Origin: an uncultured Treponema sp.
Lineage (GTDB): Bacteria > Spirochaetota > Spirochaetia > Treponematales > Treponemataceae
Assembly: GCF_946187725.1 (NCBI RefSeq)
Contig: NZ_CAMHSK010000010.1
Location: 32,533-96,532, forward strand
Direction of reading: 5' to 3'
Length of the DNA: 64,000 bases
A program made the translations under genes and the position numbers. The notes below the pieces were generated by a model. It was not told the origin of the DNA and searched no databases. It saw nothing but the letters and a program-made list of their open reading frames with translations. Positions within the stretch are counted from its first letter, which is position 1; every line of letters starts with the position of its first letter. Shown piece by piece: positions 53,573 through 61,562 of this stretch.

Positions 53573-53899
53573 CTACACCTCAGTTGATTCGCTTACAAAA
53601 CAGGCAATTCCTTCGCCCATGTACTGTTCACGAAGTTTTTCTACAATCGCAATGATTTTGGCACAATCTTCTTCGCTGCAGTAAATTATGTACATCATAT
53701 TGAGCTGCGGCCAGATTGAATCTCCAAGGCGTGGATTTGAAAAGCCCGCACCCATAACATTTGCGAGTTTAGTATATTTTGCACCGACGCCCTCTTTTTT
53801 GAATTCGGCGATGAAATCTTCCTCAACGGCCTGAGAAAAGATTATTTCGACCCGCTTCTGAACGCCGGCATGAATTTTAATATTCTCAAGATAACCCAT
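53573..53899 (-). CDS. Small PII-like (ferredoxin-fold) protein of the efflux operon
   Basis: A 108-residue protein that reads like a PII-like trimer: strands around IKIHAGVQKRVEIIFS and MMYIIYCSEEDCAKIIAIVEKLREQYMGEGIACFVSE, and a middle loop GVGAKYTKLANVMGAGFSNPRLGDSIWPQLN that corresponds to the PII 'Y-T-x-L ... G-x-G ... P-x-N' region. Similar DUF3240/CutA-like proteins sit beside metal RND pumps. The start at 53899 has GGAGGA eight bases upstream and overlaps the RND gene end by 14 bases; a longer frame starting at 53971 lies wholly inside the RND gene. A regulatory or sensing role for the pump is inference. Confidence 0.72.
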   Translation of the reverse strand: MGYLENIKIHAGVQKRVEIIFSQAVEEDFIAEFKKEGVGAKYTKLANVMGAGFSNPRLGDSIWPQLNMMYIIYCSEEDCAKIIAIVEKLREQYMGEGIACFVSESTEV

Positions 53900-56800
53900 T
53901 TTTAAAATCCTCCAGGTTTTTGGCTGCCTTTGCGGCTTTTGCTTCAAGTTTAGCACGCTTTTTCTCATCACGAATGCGCTGCTTTTCTTCGTTTAAATTA
54001 AGCTTTCCTTCCTTTATAAGCTGCTTTCGGCGCTTCTTTTCTGCCTTTTTGATACGGCGATTGTTGAAGATAAAGTAAATCGTCGGCATGATGAAAAGTG
54101 TCATGAGCGAACCGAATGTCATTCCACCGAATACGGTAAGCGAAATCGGCTGCATTGACTGAGAACCTTCACCAGGGAAGAATGCCATTGGAGCAAGAGA
54201 AATAACTGTCGTGAGAGTTGACATGAGGATTGGTCGCAATCGGTTTCGAGCGGCCTCAACACAAGCCTCTTCAAGTTCCATGCCTCGCTTTCGGAGCAAA
54301 TTGGTGTAATCAACAAGAACGATACCGTTGTTTACGATTGTTCCGACCAGAACCAGCATACCCATGATTGTGATTACATTGAGCTGTGTGCCTGTAATTC
54401 CGTAAATCATTACGACACCGATGAATGAAAGCGGAATCGTAAGAATAACGATGAACGGATCCAAAAGCGATTCAAACTGAGATGCCATGACGACAAATAC
54501 AAGGAAGGCCGCCATAATGATAATCATACCAAAGTTCATTACGGCTTCCATCATGTCTTCCATTGAACCACCGAGCTGAACTGTTACGGCATCATCTTTC
54601 GGAATATTATCAGCGAGAAGCTGACGGACACCAGCCTGACATACGCCAAGAGACATACCATCAACACGGCTTGCAGTTACATGAACGATTCGGGCCTGAT
54701 TTTCACGATAAATTGTTACAGGAGCCGTTGTTTCTTCATAATGCGCAAAACTTGAAAGCGGAATTCGGAGGCCGCTTGAATTGATGACGGAAATTGAATC
54801 CAAGTCATCAAGGCGCTTTTTATCAGCTTCTGAAAGACGGACAACAACATCAATATCCTTACCTTTATCGGTGTATCGGCTTGCAGTCGTACCGTTGATT
54901 GCACCATTGATTTCCGCACCAACGGAGTGAATGTTCAAACCGAATTCATACATCTTGTCACGGTCAACACGAATCGTTGCTTCAGGCAAACCATCTTCCT
55001 GGTCAGAAGAAACTTCCTGAACATATTCGCCGCCCTTTTCTTTGAGCATTTTTTCGACCATTGCCGCATATTCGCGAACCAAAGTTAAGTCATCTGATTT
55101 AACGGCGATGTTGATGTCGCTTGAACTTGAAGCACTGTTAGCATTTGCCGCAAAAGACAAATCCGTACCAGGGAAAGAATTGAAATGCTTTCTGAGTTTA
55201 GCCTTTGCCGTCTTTTCGTTGTCATAGCCCGGAAGTCGTTCGTTCGGCGGGTAGAGAGTGAATGTGATTCGGCCGGAATTCGTTTCTGCACCAGACGAGA
55301 ACATGCTGGTTCCGCCTACAGTCATTGTAGAATATTTGAGACCTACAAGTTCCTGTTTGGCGATGTTTTCAAATTCATGCATCATATCATTAGTGATGTC
55401 AAGTTTTGTTCCCTGCGGCAGCTTGAAATCAACCGAAACAGTGTTTGAAGCAGAAGCCGGCATGAAAATGAATCCGATGACTTTAATTGACGCACATGAA
55501 AGAACGAAGAGCACCACAAGCGTCAGAAGACTCATTTTTCTGTGATGAAGAACAAATGCAACACCGCGGGCATAAGCACCGTCAAGCCATGCAAAGAACC
55601 GGTTGAACGCACCATTGATTGCAAAAGTCAAATCAGCAAGTTTTCCCTCTCCCTTCTTTGACATATCAACCTTTTCAATCATCAGGTATTTTGAAGTCAA
55701 AACAGGAACGAGACACATAGCAACCAGAAGCGAACATGTAAGAGAGAAGATGATTGTCCATGCCAGGTCATTGAACATCTGACCCATGATTCCTAAAGTC
55801 TTCTTGAACATGAGCATTGGTGCAAAGATACATACTGAAGTAAGCGTAGAGCCGGTAATTGAAGAAACCATCTCCTGAGAACCAAGGATTGAAGCGACCC
55901 TCGGTTTTGCGTCACGCTGGCGGTAAGCATAGATGTTTTCGAGGATAACGATTGAGTTATCAACCAGCATACCGATACCGAGCAAAAGACCTGCCAGAGA
56001 AACCATGTTGAGAGTAAGCCCCTGGAAGTACATGAGCATGAGCGTGATGAATACAGAAATCGGGATTGAAAGACCTACGATTACCGTTGATTTAATAGAA
56101 CGAAGGAATACAATAAGAACGAGAATTGCAAGCAAAGCACCCTGAACGACCGACTTTACAACCTCATTGATTGTCTGTTCGATAATATCAGTTGTATTTG
56201 AAGTCTCAACAAGTTCTACATCGCTTGGAAGTTCCGCCTTAATCGCAGGAATTGCCTTACGGATGTTTTTTGCTGCCGTTACTGAGTTTTTACCAGACTG
56301 CTTCTGAATCGAAAGGACAACACAAGATTCACCATCAAGGTAAGCAAGTGTTGATTCGCGCTTATATCCATCATAAACATCAGCTACATCCCGCAAACGG
56401 ATAGTGCGTACCTGAGGAGCGTTGAATCCATCACTTTCACCGACTTTGTATGAAATTACGGTATTTTTCAAATCATCAATAGACTGATATTTACCGCTCG
56501 TTTTAATAGTATAGTTTGTATCACCAGAAGTGATTGTACCGCCAGAAGACTGAATGTTCTGAGCACCAATCAACTGAGCGACTGTCGAAATTGAAAGTCC
56601 GTAAGCCTCAAGTCGGTCTCGCGGAATATCAACATTGATTGAGCGCTCGCGTCCGCCGGAAACATTTGCTGAAGCAACACCGTCAAGCTGTTCAAGTCGC
56701 GGCTGAACGACATCTTCTGCATAAGTACGAAGCTCTTCTGGAGTTCGACTGCCCCGCAATGAGAGCGACATAATCGGCATCATCGAAGGGTCCATTTTGA

Positions 56801-57185
56801 TTGTAATCGGTGATTTTGCGTCGCTCGGCAGATAACTTCGCACAATATCGATTTTATCTCGAATTTCATTTGCCGCCGCATCAAGATTCACGCCATAATT
56901 CAATTCAAGGATGATAAGACTGACACCCGACATAGAGCGTGACTGCAATTTTTTGAGGCCGGAAAGACCTGAAAGAGAACTTTCCATCGTTCGGGTAAGA
57001 CTTTGCTCAACTTCTTCCGGGCCTGCACCTGAATATTGCGTGTACACAATCATGTACGGCAAATCCATATCCGGGAACATGTCTACCGGCAATTTGAAAA
57101 CACAATAAACACCGAGCAAAACAGACATCAAGAAGATAAGGAATGTCGTTGTCGGTTTATTTACACATCTTTCTGAAATAGTCAT
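53886..57185 (-). CDS. RND-family multidrug efflux transporter (inner-membrane pump)
   Basis: A 1,099-residue proton-driven pump of the AcrB/MexB (HAE-1-like) type. Twelve membrane segments in two halves; TM1 around residues 12-30 (TTFLIFLMSVLLGVYCVF), periplasmic porter domains (about 40-330 and 560-870) and the proton-relay helix LGIGMLVDNSIVILENIYAYR with its aspartate. The last about 55 residues after the final helix are an unusual Lys/Glu/Arg-rich tail (KKAEKKRRKQLIKEGK ...) which is absent from most RND pumps. Good ribosome binding site AGGAG eight bases before the ATG. It stands between the membrane-fusion gene and the PII-like gene. Substrates cannot be predicted. Confidence 0.95.
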   Translation of the reverse strand: MTISERCVNKPTTTFLIFLMSVLLGVYCVFKLPVDMFPDMDLPYMIVYTQYSGAGPEEVEQSLTRTMESSLSGLSGLKKLQSRSMSGVSLIILELNYGVNLDAAANEIRDKIDIVRSYLPSDAKSPITIKMDPSMMPIMSLSLRGSRTPEELRTYAEDVVQPRLEQLDGVASANVSGGRERSINVDIPRDRLEAYGLSISTVAQLIGAQNIQSSGGTITSGDTNYTIKTSGKYQSIDDLKNTVISYKVGESDGFNAPQVRTIRLRDVADVYDGYKRESTLAYLDGESCVVLSIQKQSGKNSVTAAKNIRKAIPAIKAELPSDVELVETSNTTDIIEQTINEVVKSVVQGALLAILVLIVFLRSIKSTVIVGLSIPISVFITLMLMYFQGLTLNMVSLAGLLLGIGMLVDNSIVILENIYAYRQRDAKPRVASILGSQEMVSSITGSTLTSVCIFAPMLMFKKTLGIMGQMFNDLAWTIIFSLTCSLLVAMCLVPVLTSKYLMIEKVDMSKKGEGKLADLTFAINGAFNRFFAWLDGAYARGVAFVLHHRKMSLLTLVVLFVLSCASIKVIGFIFMPASASNTVSVDFKLPQGTKLDITNDMMHEFENIAKQELVGLKYSTMTVGGTSMFSSGAETNSGRITFTLYPPNERLPGYDNEKTAKAKLRKHFNSFPGTDLSFAANANSASSSSDINIAVKSDDLTLVREYAAMVEKMLKEKGGEYVQEVSSDQEDGLPEATIRVDRDKMYEFGLNIHSVGAEINGAINGTTASRYTDKGKDIDVVVRLSEADKKRLDDLDSISVINSSGLRIPLSSFAHYEETTAPVTIYRENQARIVHVTASRVDGMSLGVCQAGVRQLLADNIPKDDAVTVQLGGSMEDMMEAVMNFGMIIIMAAFLVFVVMASQFESLLDPFIVILTIPLSFIGVVMIYGITGTQLNVITIMGMLVLVGTIVNNGIVLVDYTNLLRKRGMELEEACVEAARNRLRPILMSTLTTVISLAPMAFFPGEGSQSMQPISLTVFGGMTFGSLMTLFIMPTIYFIFNNRRIKKAEKKRRKQLIKEGKLNLNEEKQRIRDEKKRAKLEAKAAKAAKNLEDFKNGLS

Positions 57186-57196
57186 TCAAAAAACTC

Positions 57197-58117
57197 CTAG
57201 TTAGACGAAACAATGTTGACTTTTGAACCATCGTTAAGCAATGTCTGACCTTTAACAACAACTTCTTCATCGGCTTCGAGGCCTTTTGTGATTTCAACCT
57301 TGTTGTCAACCGAAATGCCTTTTGTAACCTGGCGAAGTGCGACAGTTGCAGCATTTTTTCCAGATTTAGGACTTGAAATTACGAAAACATAATCTTTGCC
57401 ATCTCGTGTGATAAGTGCCGAAGCTGGAAGAACAATTGCGTTCTTAATGCTTTCCGTAACAAGACGGACTCTTCCGTACATACCGACTTTTACGCGGCTG
57501 TCAGGCGGATTCAAGCGAAGCTTTACGCTCATCGTGCGAGTTGAAGTGTCCAAAACAGGGCTGACCTCAAAAACTTTTGCACCAAAAACAACGCTCGGAT
57601 AAGCATCAAATGTGACAGTTGCTTTCTGCCCGTTTGAGATTCGGCTTATGAAGCGTTCAGCAATCGCAATCCTGATTTCAAGCTCATCAGTTCGTGAAAC
57701 TTTAGCCACGGAAGATGCCTGTGAAACAGTTGAACCAACGGTCACAGGAAGTGATGTAATTCGACCGGTAATCGGAGCTTTTACAGGGCTGTCATTGTAA
57801 ACGACACCAACACGGAGCGGGTTTACATAGGCGATGACCTGATCCTTTTTAACCATATCCCCGACTTTTACAAGCACATTGGTAATCTTTCCGGCCTGAT
57901 CCGGCATGACCATTACTTCGCTTACAGAAGCAACATCACCGCCAAATTCAAGATAATCATCAAGATTTCCGGCAACCGTTTTGTATGTAGAGACCGCATA
58001 AAGAGTCTCAACTTCTTTTTCTTCTTCTTTGGCAGCCTTCTTCGGACCGCAGCTCATAAAACTAAGAACCGCTGCCATTGAAGCAAGTGTAATTACAGAT
58101 TTTGCAGTTTTTTTCAT
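57197..58117 (-). CDS. RND efflux periplasmic adaptor (membrane fusion) lipoprotein
   Basis: A 306-residue lipoprotein (signal MKKTAKSVITLASMAAVLSF, Cys23 anchor) of the HlyD/AcrA adaptor family. It has a biotinyl-lipoyl-like domain (ITNVLVKVGDMVKKDQVIAYV and PITGRITSLPVTVGSTVSQ), a beta-barrel domain (ISNGQKATVTFDAYPSVVFGAKVFEVSPVLD) and a membrane-proximal domain (NAIVLPASALITRDGKDYVFV). The helical hairpin between the lipoyl halves is nearly absent, so the adaptor is short. GGAGG five bases before the ATG at 58117 selects this start over one four codons upstream. It links the pump and the outer-membrane channel. Confidence 0.94.
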   Translation of the reverse strand: MKKTAKSVITLASMAAVLSFMSCGPKKAAKEEEKEVETLYAVSTYKTVAGNLDDYLEFGGDVASVSEVMVMPDQAGKITNVLVKVGDMVKKDQVIAYVNPLRVGVVYNDSPVKAPITGRITSLPVTVGSTVSQASSVAKVSRTDELEIRIAIAERFISRISNGQKATVTFDAYPSVVFGAKVFEVSPVLDTSTRTMSVKLRLNPPDSRVKVGMYGRVRLVTESIKNAIVLPASALITRDGKDYVFVISSPKSGKNAATVALRQVTKGISVDNKVEITKGLEADEEVVVKGQTLLNDGSKVNIVSSN

Positions 58118-58132
58118 ATATTCCTCCATTCC

Positions 58133-59518
58133 CTATTTCGTCAAGTTCACATTCAGTGTATTTTCCAAGTCCATCAGCGCAGAGATGTATTGGAATTTCT
58201 GATTGATATGTCCAAGTTTCGCCTGATTGAGCGAAGTTTCGGCATCACGCAAATCAAGAAGCTCAGTCGTACCGTTGCGGTAAGAACGGGCCGTCATATC
58301 GTAAGCCCTCTGTGCAAGAGTTACATTTCGGCTCATCACATCAATCTGTTCTTTTGCCTGATGAAGCGTGTCCACCGCCTTTCGAACCTGCACTTTCTGA
58401 TTCTCTTTGAGCGTCGCAATTGTAAGCTCAAGCTGTGCAAGCTGCTGTTTGTAATCCTTTACTTTCTGACGGTTGCTTGACCACGGAAGCATATTTGTAA
58501 GATTCCATGCAAGAGTGAGCGTAAGGTTGCCTGAATCGTACCATTTTTCGTCAGCACCAATGTCGCCCGCAAAACCAAAAGCCTTTGCGTTCCCTGCGGC
58601 AAGCCCCATTGAAGAGCCGTTCGTATACATCGGTTTCCATCCATAATTTAATGCTAAAGTCGGAATCCATGTCGCCATGTCGCTTGCGGTAATTCCGAGT
58701 TTTGCAGCCAGTTTATTCTTTTCAAGAGACTGAATCTGCAAATCATTGTCAGCATATTTTGCAAGAAGCTCATCGGCCTCAACATCAACATAAACCGGAT
58801 CAATCGAGCTTGTAAGTTCGATTTTCGTTCCGACAGGCATTCCAATCAAAAAAGCGAACAAATCAAACTGCTGGACAAGAGCCTGTTCCGCACTGTCTAC
58901 ATTCGGCTTTGTGTTTTCATAATTCACTTGAGTCTGCAAATACTGAATTTCCGGAATTGAACCGTTCTTGAAATTCGTCTGTGCCTGAATCATTCGCTGC
59001 CTTGCGTTTTCGAGCGTAGTTTTCTGAATTTTCAGGCTTTCCTGCTGTAAAAGAAGGCCATAATATGCTTTCTTAATATTTGTGATTGTCTCGCGCTGAC
59101 TCTGTTCCCAGCTGATTTTACCGGCCTCGTACTGTGCCTTTGCGATTTTAATCTGCGCGATGTAAGCCGGCGTAAAATTCCAACTTGCAGAAACGCTTCC
59201 AACCATATCCCAGCGAGATTCTTCATCAGGGTAGTCAGTCATGCCGTACTGAGCATATTGCGGACTGATTTCAGTAGCCCTCATAGCCGTGCCGCTCGCC
59301 TGAATTGTTGGCAGGAACACATTCCATGAATACTTTGATGCCCTTTCCTTGATTTCCAGGTCAATGTCATTGCTTTTAAGGGTTCTGCTGTGCTGAAGGG
59401 CGTAATCCACTGCCTCATCAATAGAAAGCTTTGCAGCCTCAGACTTTTGATTTGCCTGTGCAAAAATCAGGTTTGCAGCCGCAAATCCGAGCAGAACCAG
59501 CCCCGTAACTTTTTTCAT
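58133..59518 (-). CDS. TolC-family outer-membrane efflux channel
   Basis: A 461-residue outer-membrane factor with a signal peptide (KKVTGLVLLGFAAANLIFAQ) and two homologous TolC-like halves, each a long helical hairpin (for example LSIDEAVDYALQHSRTLKSNDIDLEI and ALVQQFDLFAFLIG) with barrel strands in between, ending with LNQAKLGHINQKFQYISALMDLENTLNVNL. GGAGG lies ten bases upstream; the ATG directly follows the TAG of the TetR gene with no base between, so the two are coupled. With the adaptor and pump it makes a full tripartite exporter. Confidence 0.94.
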   Translation of the reverse strand: MKKVTGLVLLGFAAANLIFAQANQKSEAAKLSIDEAVDYALQHSRTLKSNDIDLEIKERASKYSWNVFLPTIQASGTAMRATEISPQYAQYGMTDYPDEESRWDMVGSVSASWNFTPAYIAQIKIAKAQYEAGKISWEQSQRETITNIKKAYYGLLLQQESLKIQKTTLENARQRMIQAQTNFKNGSIPEIQYLQTQVNYENTKPNVDSAEQALVQQFDLFAFLIGMPVGTKIELTSSIDPVYVDVEADELLAKYADNDLQIQSLEKNKLAAKLGITASDMATWIPTLALNYGWKPMYTNGSSMGLAAGNAKAFGFAGDIGADEKWYDSGNLTLTLAWNLTNMLPWSSNRQKVKDYKQQLAQLELTIATLKENQKVQVRKAVDTLHQAKEQIDVMSRNVTLAQRAYDMTARSYRNGTTELLDLRDAETSLNQAKLGHINQKFQYISALMDLENTLNVNLTK

Positions 59519-60781
59519 CTATTTTTTTCCTCCACCTATTCCATTAAGAATGAAATCTATTGTTAACATGAATGCTTCCATGTATTTTTCCGGTTTGATT
59601 TTTTTGCCTTTTGCCTCGACAAGGAAAGCGATTGGCAGACATCTTATCCAGCCTGTAAGAACTTCCGGGGAATAAGGAATGCCCAAATCAGGCTGCACAA
59701 TCCTGTCAGGAAGCCTTAGCTCCCAGGGTGAATTTTCGCAGTCAGATGGATGCCTGTTTTCATCATCAAGATCCGAACCGTCCATTAAAAGCCAGCCACA
59801 AATCGGAATGATAGACGGTCTGTGCGAAAAATATTCCAGTTCCGAAAGCATAAGGATGTAGACATATTCCGTAAATGATTTTGCCTCGGTGCTGTTCTCA
59901 ACAATGATTGTCTGTAAAACGGCAAGCTCTTTTTTAATCAGAGTCTTTATCATTTCATTTTTGTTTTCAAAATACTCGTAAAGACTTGATTTTGCCATGT
60001 TCAGTTCTGCCGCAATCCGCTCAACAGTCACGCCCGGCATCGTGTGTTTTTCGATTACGCTTGCCAGTGCCGTAAAAATTCGATTTTCTTTTGGGAATGT
60101 TTCAGGTGCAATCCGGCAAAGATTTATGATTTCGGCCTTGCGCTCTTCTGAAATAGGCTGTGGATGCAAAAAATCATCTTCTGGTGTAGTTCCAGCAAGC
60201 CCGCCAAGCATCAAATCAACGATATGCTGAGAAAAGTTTTCCGGAATTCGGGCAATTCCGCCGCAGCGACAGAATTTCTCAAAAACCTTCACGAAATAAA
60301 AGATTGTCATGCCGCTGTAAACATGACGCGAAAGTCCGCAGACATCGTTCCTCAAATCATCAAGATAAGAATCGATTGAATTGTGCCGCCGTACAAAAGG
60401 AATGTTTCTTTCCCAAAGTGCCTGAAAAATCCGCGCCTCATAATTTGAGCCGGAAGACATCTGTGCAATGATATAATTGATATAAGCAGGATTCTTGATA
60501 AAGTAATCAATCAGGCCGGCAAGCGGAAGCTGAACATCCTTTGCAGAATCAGGATTTAGCCTTGAAAGATATTCCACCATTCCGTCGATTACACGCATTT
60601 CCATTTCTGCAAGAACGGCTTCTTTGTTCTTAAAATGGCGGTAAATCGCCGGTTTCGATATTCCAACCCTTTCTGCCAGTTCATTCATTGAGAATTTGGT
60701 AAAACGAGGCTCAACAAGGAAGGAAAACGCCGCATCGAGAATGAGTTCTTTTGTAGGTTTAGAATTTTCGTTTCGTATCAT
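59519..60781 (-). CDS. Tandem (two-in-one) TetR-family regulator of the efflux operon
   Basis: A 420-residue protein, twice the usual TetR length. A first TetR DNA-binding domain covers residues about 10-60 (ILDAAFSFLVEPRFTKFSMNELAERVGISKPAIYRHFKNKE) and a second, diverged one covers about 233-282 (RIFTALASVIEKHTMPGVTVERIAAELNMAKSSLYEYFENKNE), each followed by about 140-170 residues of ligand-domain-like helices. It appears to be a single-chain dimer or a double repressor. It is the first gene of the operon; its own promoter is overlaid by two palindromes (60787-60830), so autoregulation and control of the whole pump operon are likely. No Shine-Dalgarno site precedes the ATG. A sequencing fusion is unlikely, because both halves lie in one frame without a stop between them. 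Confidence 0.88.
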   Translation of the reverse strand: MIRNENSKPTKELILDAAFSFLVEPRFTKFSMNELAERVGISKPAIYRHFKNKEAVLAEMEMRVIDGMVEYLSRLNPDSAKDVQLPLAGLIDYFIKNPAYINYIIAQMSSGSNYEARIFQALWERNIPFVRRHNSIDSYLDDLRNDVCGLSRHVYSGMTIFYFVKVFEKFCRCGGIARIPENFSQHIVDLMLGGLAGTTPEDDFLHPQPISEERKAEIINLCRIAPETFPKENRIFTALASVIEKHTMPGVTVERIAAELNMAKSSLYEYFENKNEMIKTLIKKELAVLQTIIVENSTEAKSFTEYVYILMLSELEYFSHRPSIIPICGWLLMDGSDLDDENRHPSDCENSPWELRLPDRIVQPDLGIPYSPEVLTGWIRCLPIAFLVEAKGKKIKPEKYMEAFMLTIDFILNGIGGGKK

Positions 60782-60786
60782 AAGAA

Positions 60787-60830
60787 GTTACCGAACAGAC
60801 GGTAACAGAAAATATACCGAACATTCGGTA
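60787..60830. promoter_or_regulatory. Two TetR-type operator palindromes
   Basis: GTTACCG-AACAGA-CGGTAAC (60787-60806) and TACCGAACATTCGGTA (60815-60830) share the half-site TTACCGAAC. Their centres are 26 bases apart. The upstream one fills the spacer of the TetR promoter and touches its -10 box; the other covers the region of the transcription start. Confidence 0.8.
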
Positions 60831-60839
60831 ACTAGTCAA
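60811..60839 (-). promoter_or_regulatory. Promoter of the TetR-efflux operon
   Basis: On the minus strand TTGACT (60834-60839), a 17-base spacer and TATATT (60811-60816). The spacer is almost entirely the second operator. Confidence 0.7.
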
Positions 60840-60848
60840 CGGAATTCG

Positions 60849-61475
60849 CTAAAATTCTATAGGCAAAAATTCAGCTGCACGCTCTTTAAATTCATCAAGA
60901 TTTTCACATTTTAAGCTTTCGGCGATTTTGAATTCTTTGCGGGCATTTTCACCGTCACCACTAGCAGCATAGGCAACGGCGAGATTTGCATGGATTACGG
61001 CAATTTTCTCTTCAAATTCAGCCGCCTTCTGTAAATTTTCGATTGCATCACTGTATTTGCCCTGTGAAATATACAAAGCGCCCAGACTTGCGAAGGCCTC
61101 ACCCTTCTTAGGATTCAGATTCACTGCCTTTTTATAGGCCTCTTCCGCCAAATCGTCCTGCGAAAGAAGATGCCGTGTCATTCCCAAAGAAACAAGGCTC
61201 CTGTATTCGGGATGCAGCTCACAGCTCTTTTCCTGATAAATCACCGCATTTTCCAAATCATCCTGCTGAAGATAAATATTCGCGATAAAATTATTGATAA
61301 GTTCCGGAGAATAATTAGACTGCTCATCCAGTGCTTCCTCGAAAAGTTTGAGGGCATTTTCGTAATCCTTGGACTGATAAGACTTCATCGCCCGACTAAT
61401 CTTCAAATCGCCAGGTTTTGAGCATGAAAAAAACAACAAAGAAAAAACAAGTGCCGGTAAAGAAAATTTTCGCAT
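60849..61475 (-). CDS. TPR-repeat lipoprotein
   Basis: A 208-residue lipoprotein: signal peptide MRKFSLPALVFSLLFFSC with Cys18 as the anchor, then five or so tetratricopeptide repeats (for example AMKSYQSKDYENALKLFEEAL, AFASLGALYISQGKYSDAIENL and IHANLAVAYAASGDGENARKEF). Envelope TPR lipoproteins act as binding platforms; the partner is unknown. The start at 61475 is chosen because the upstream in-frame codon at 61541 would put 22 extra residues before the signal and overlap the divergent promoter. There is no Shine-Dalgarno site, and a -10 box (TATTCT) lies six bases from the ATG. It ends 67 bases before the TetR gene, with no terminator apparent. Confidence 0.85.
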   Translation of the reverse strand: MRKFSLPALVFSLLFFSCSKPGDLKISRAMKSYQSKDYENALKLFEEALDEQSNYSPELINNFIANIYLQQDDLENAVIYQEKSCELHPEYRSLVSLGMTRHLLSQDDLAEEAYKKAVNLNPKKGEAFASLGALYISQGKYSDAIENLQKAAEFEEKIAVIHANLAVAYAASGDGENARKEFKIAESLKCENLDEFKERAAEFLPIEF

Positions 61476-61481
61476 GAGGTA

Positions 61482-61511
61482 AGAATAGCAAAAAAAAACA
61501 ATTTTTTTCAA
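61482..61511 (-). promoter_or_regulatory. Promoter of the TPR lipoprotein gene, leaderless geometry
   Basis: TTGAAA (61506-61511), 18 bases containing a long T run, and TATTCT (61482-61487) on the minus strand; only six bases remain before the ATG. Confidence 0.45.
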
Positions 61512-61527
61512 TATAAATTGATTTTCA

Positions 61528-61556
61528 TTGTATTTCCGCAATTTTGCACTTATAAT
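61528..61556 (+). promoter_or_regulatory. Promoter of the 543-residue coiled-coil gene, leaderless geometry
   Basis: TTGTAT (61528-61533), a 17-base spacer and TATAAT (61551-61556), then six bases (GATAAC) before the ATG at 61563. No Shine-Dalgarno site. Confidence 0.6.
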
Positions 61557-61562
61557 GATAAC

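Noticed and set aside
53886..53971. Longer start for the PII-like gene at 53971
   Set aside because: The extra 24 residues are a shadow of the RND tail, and the ATG at 53899 has an ideal GGAGGA site.
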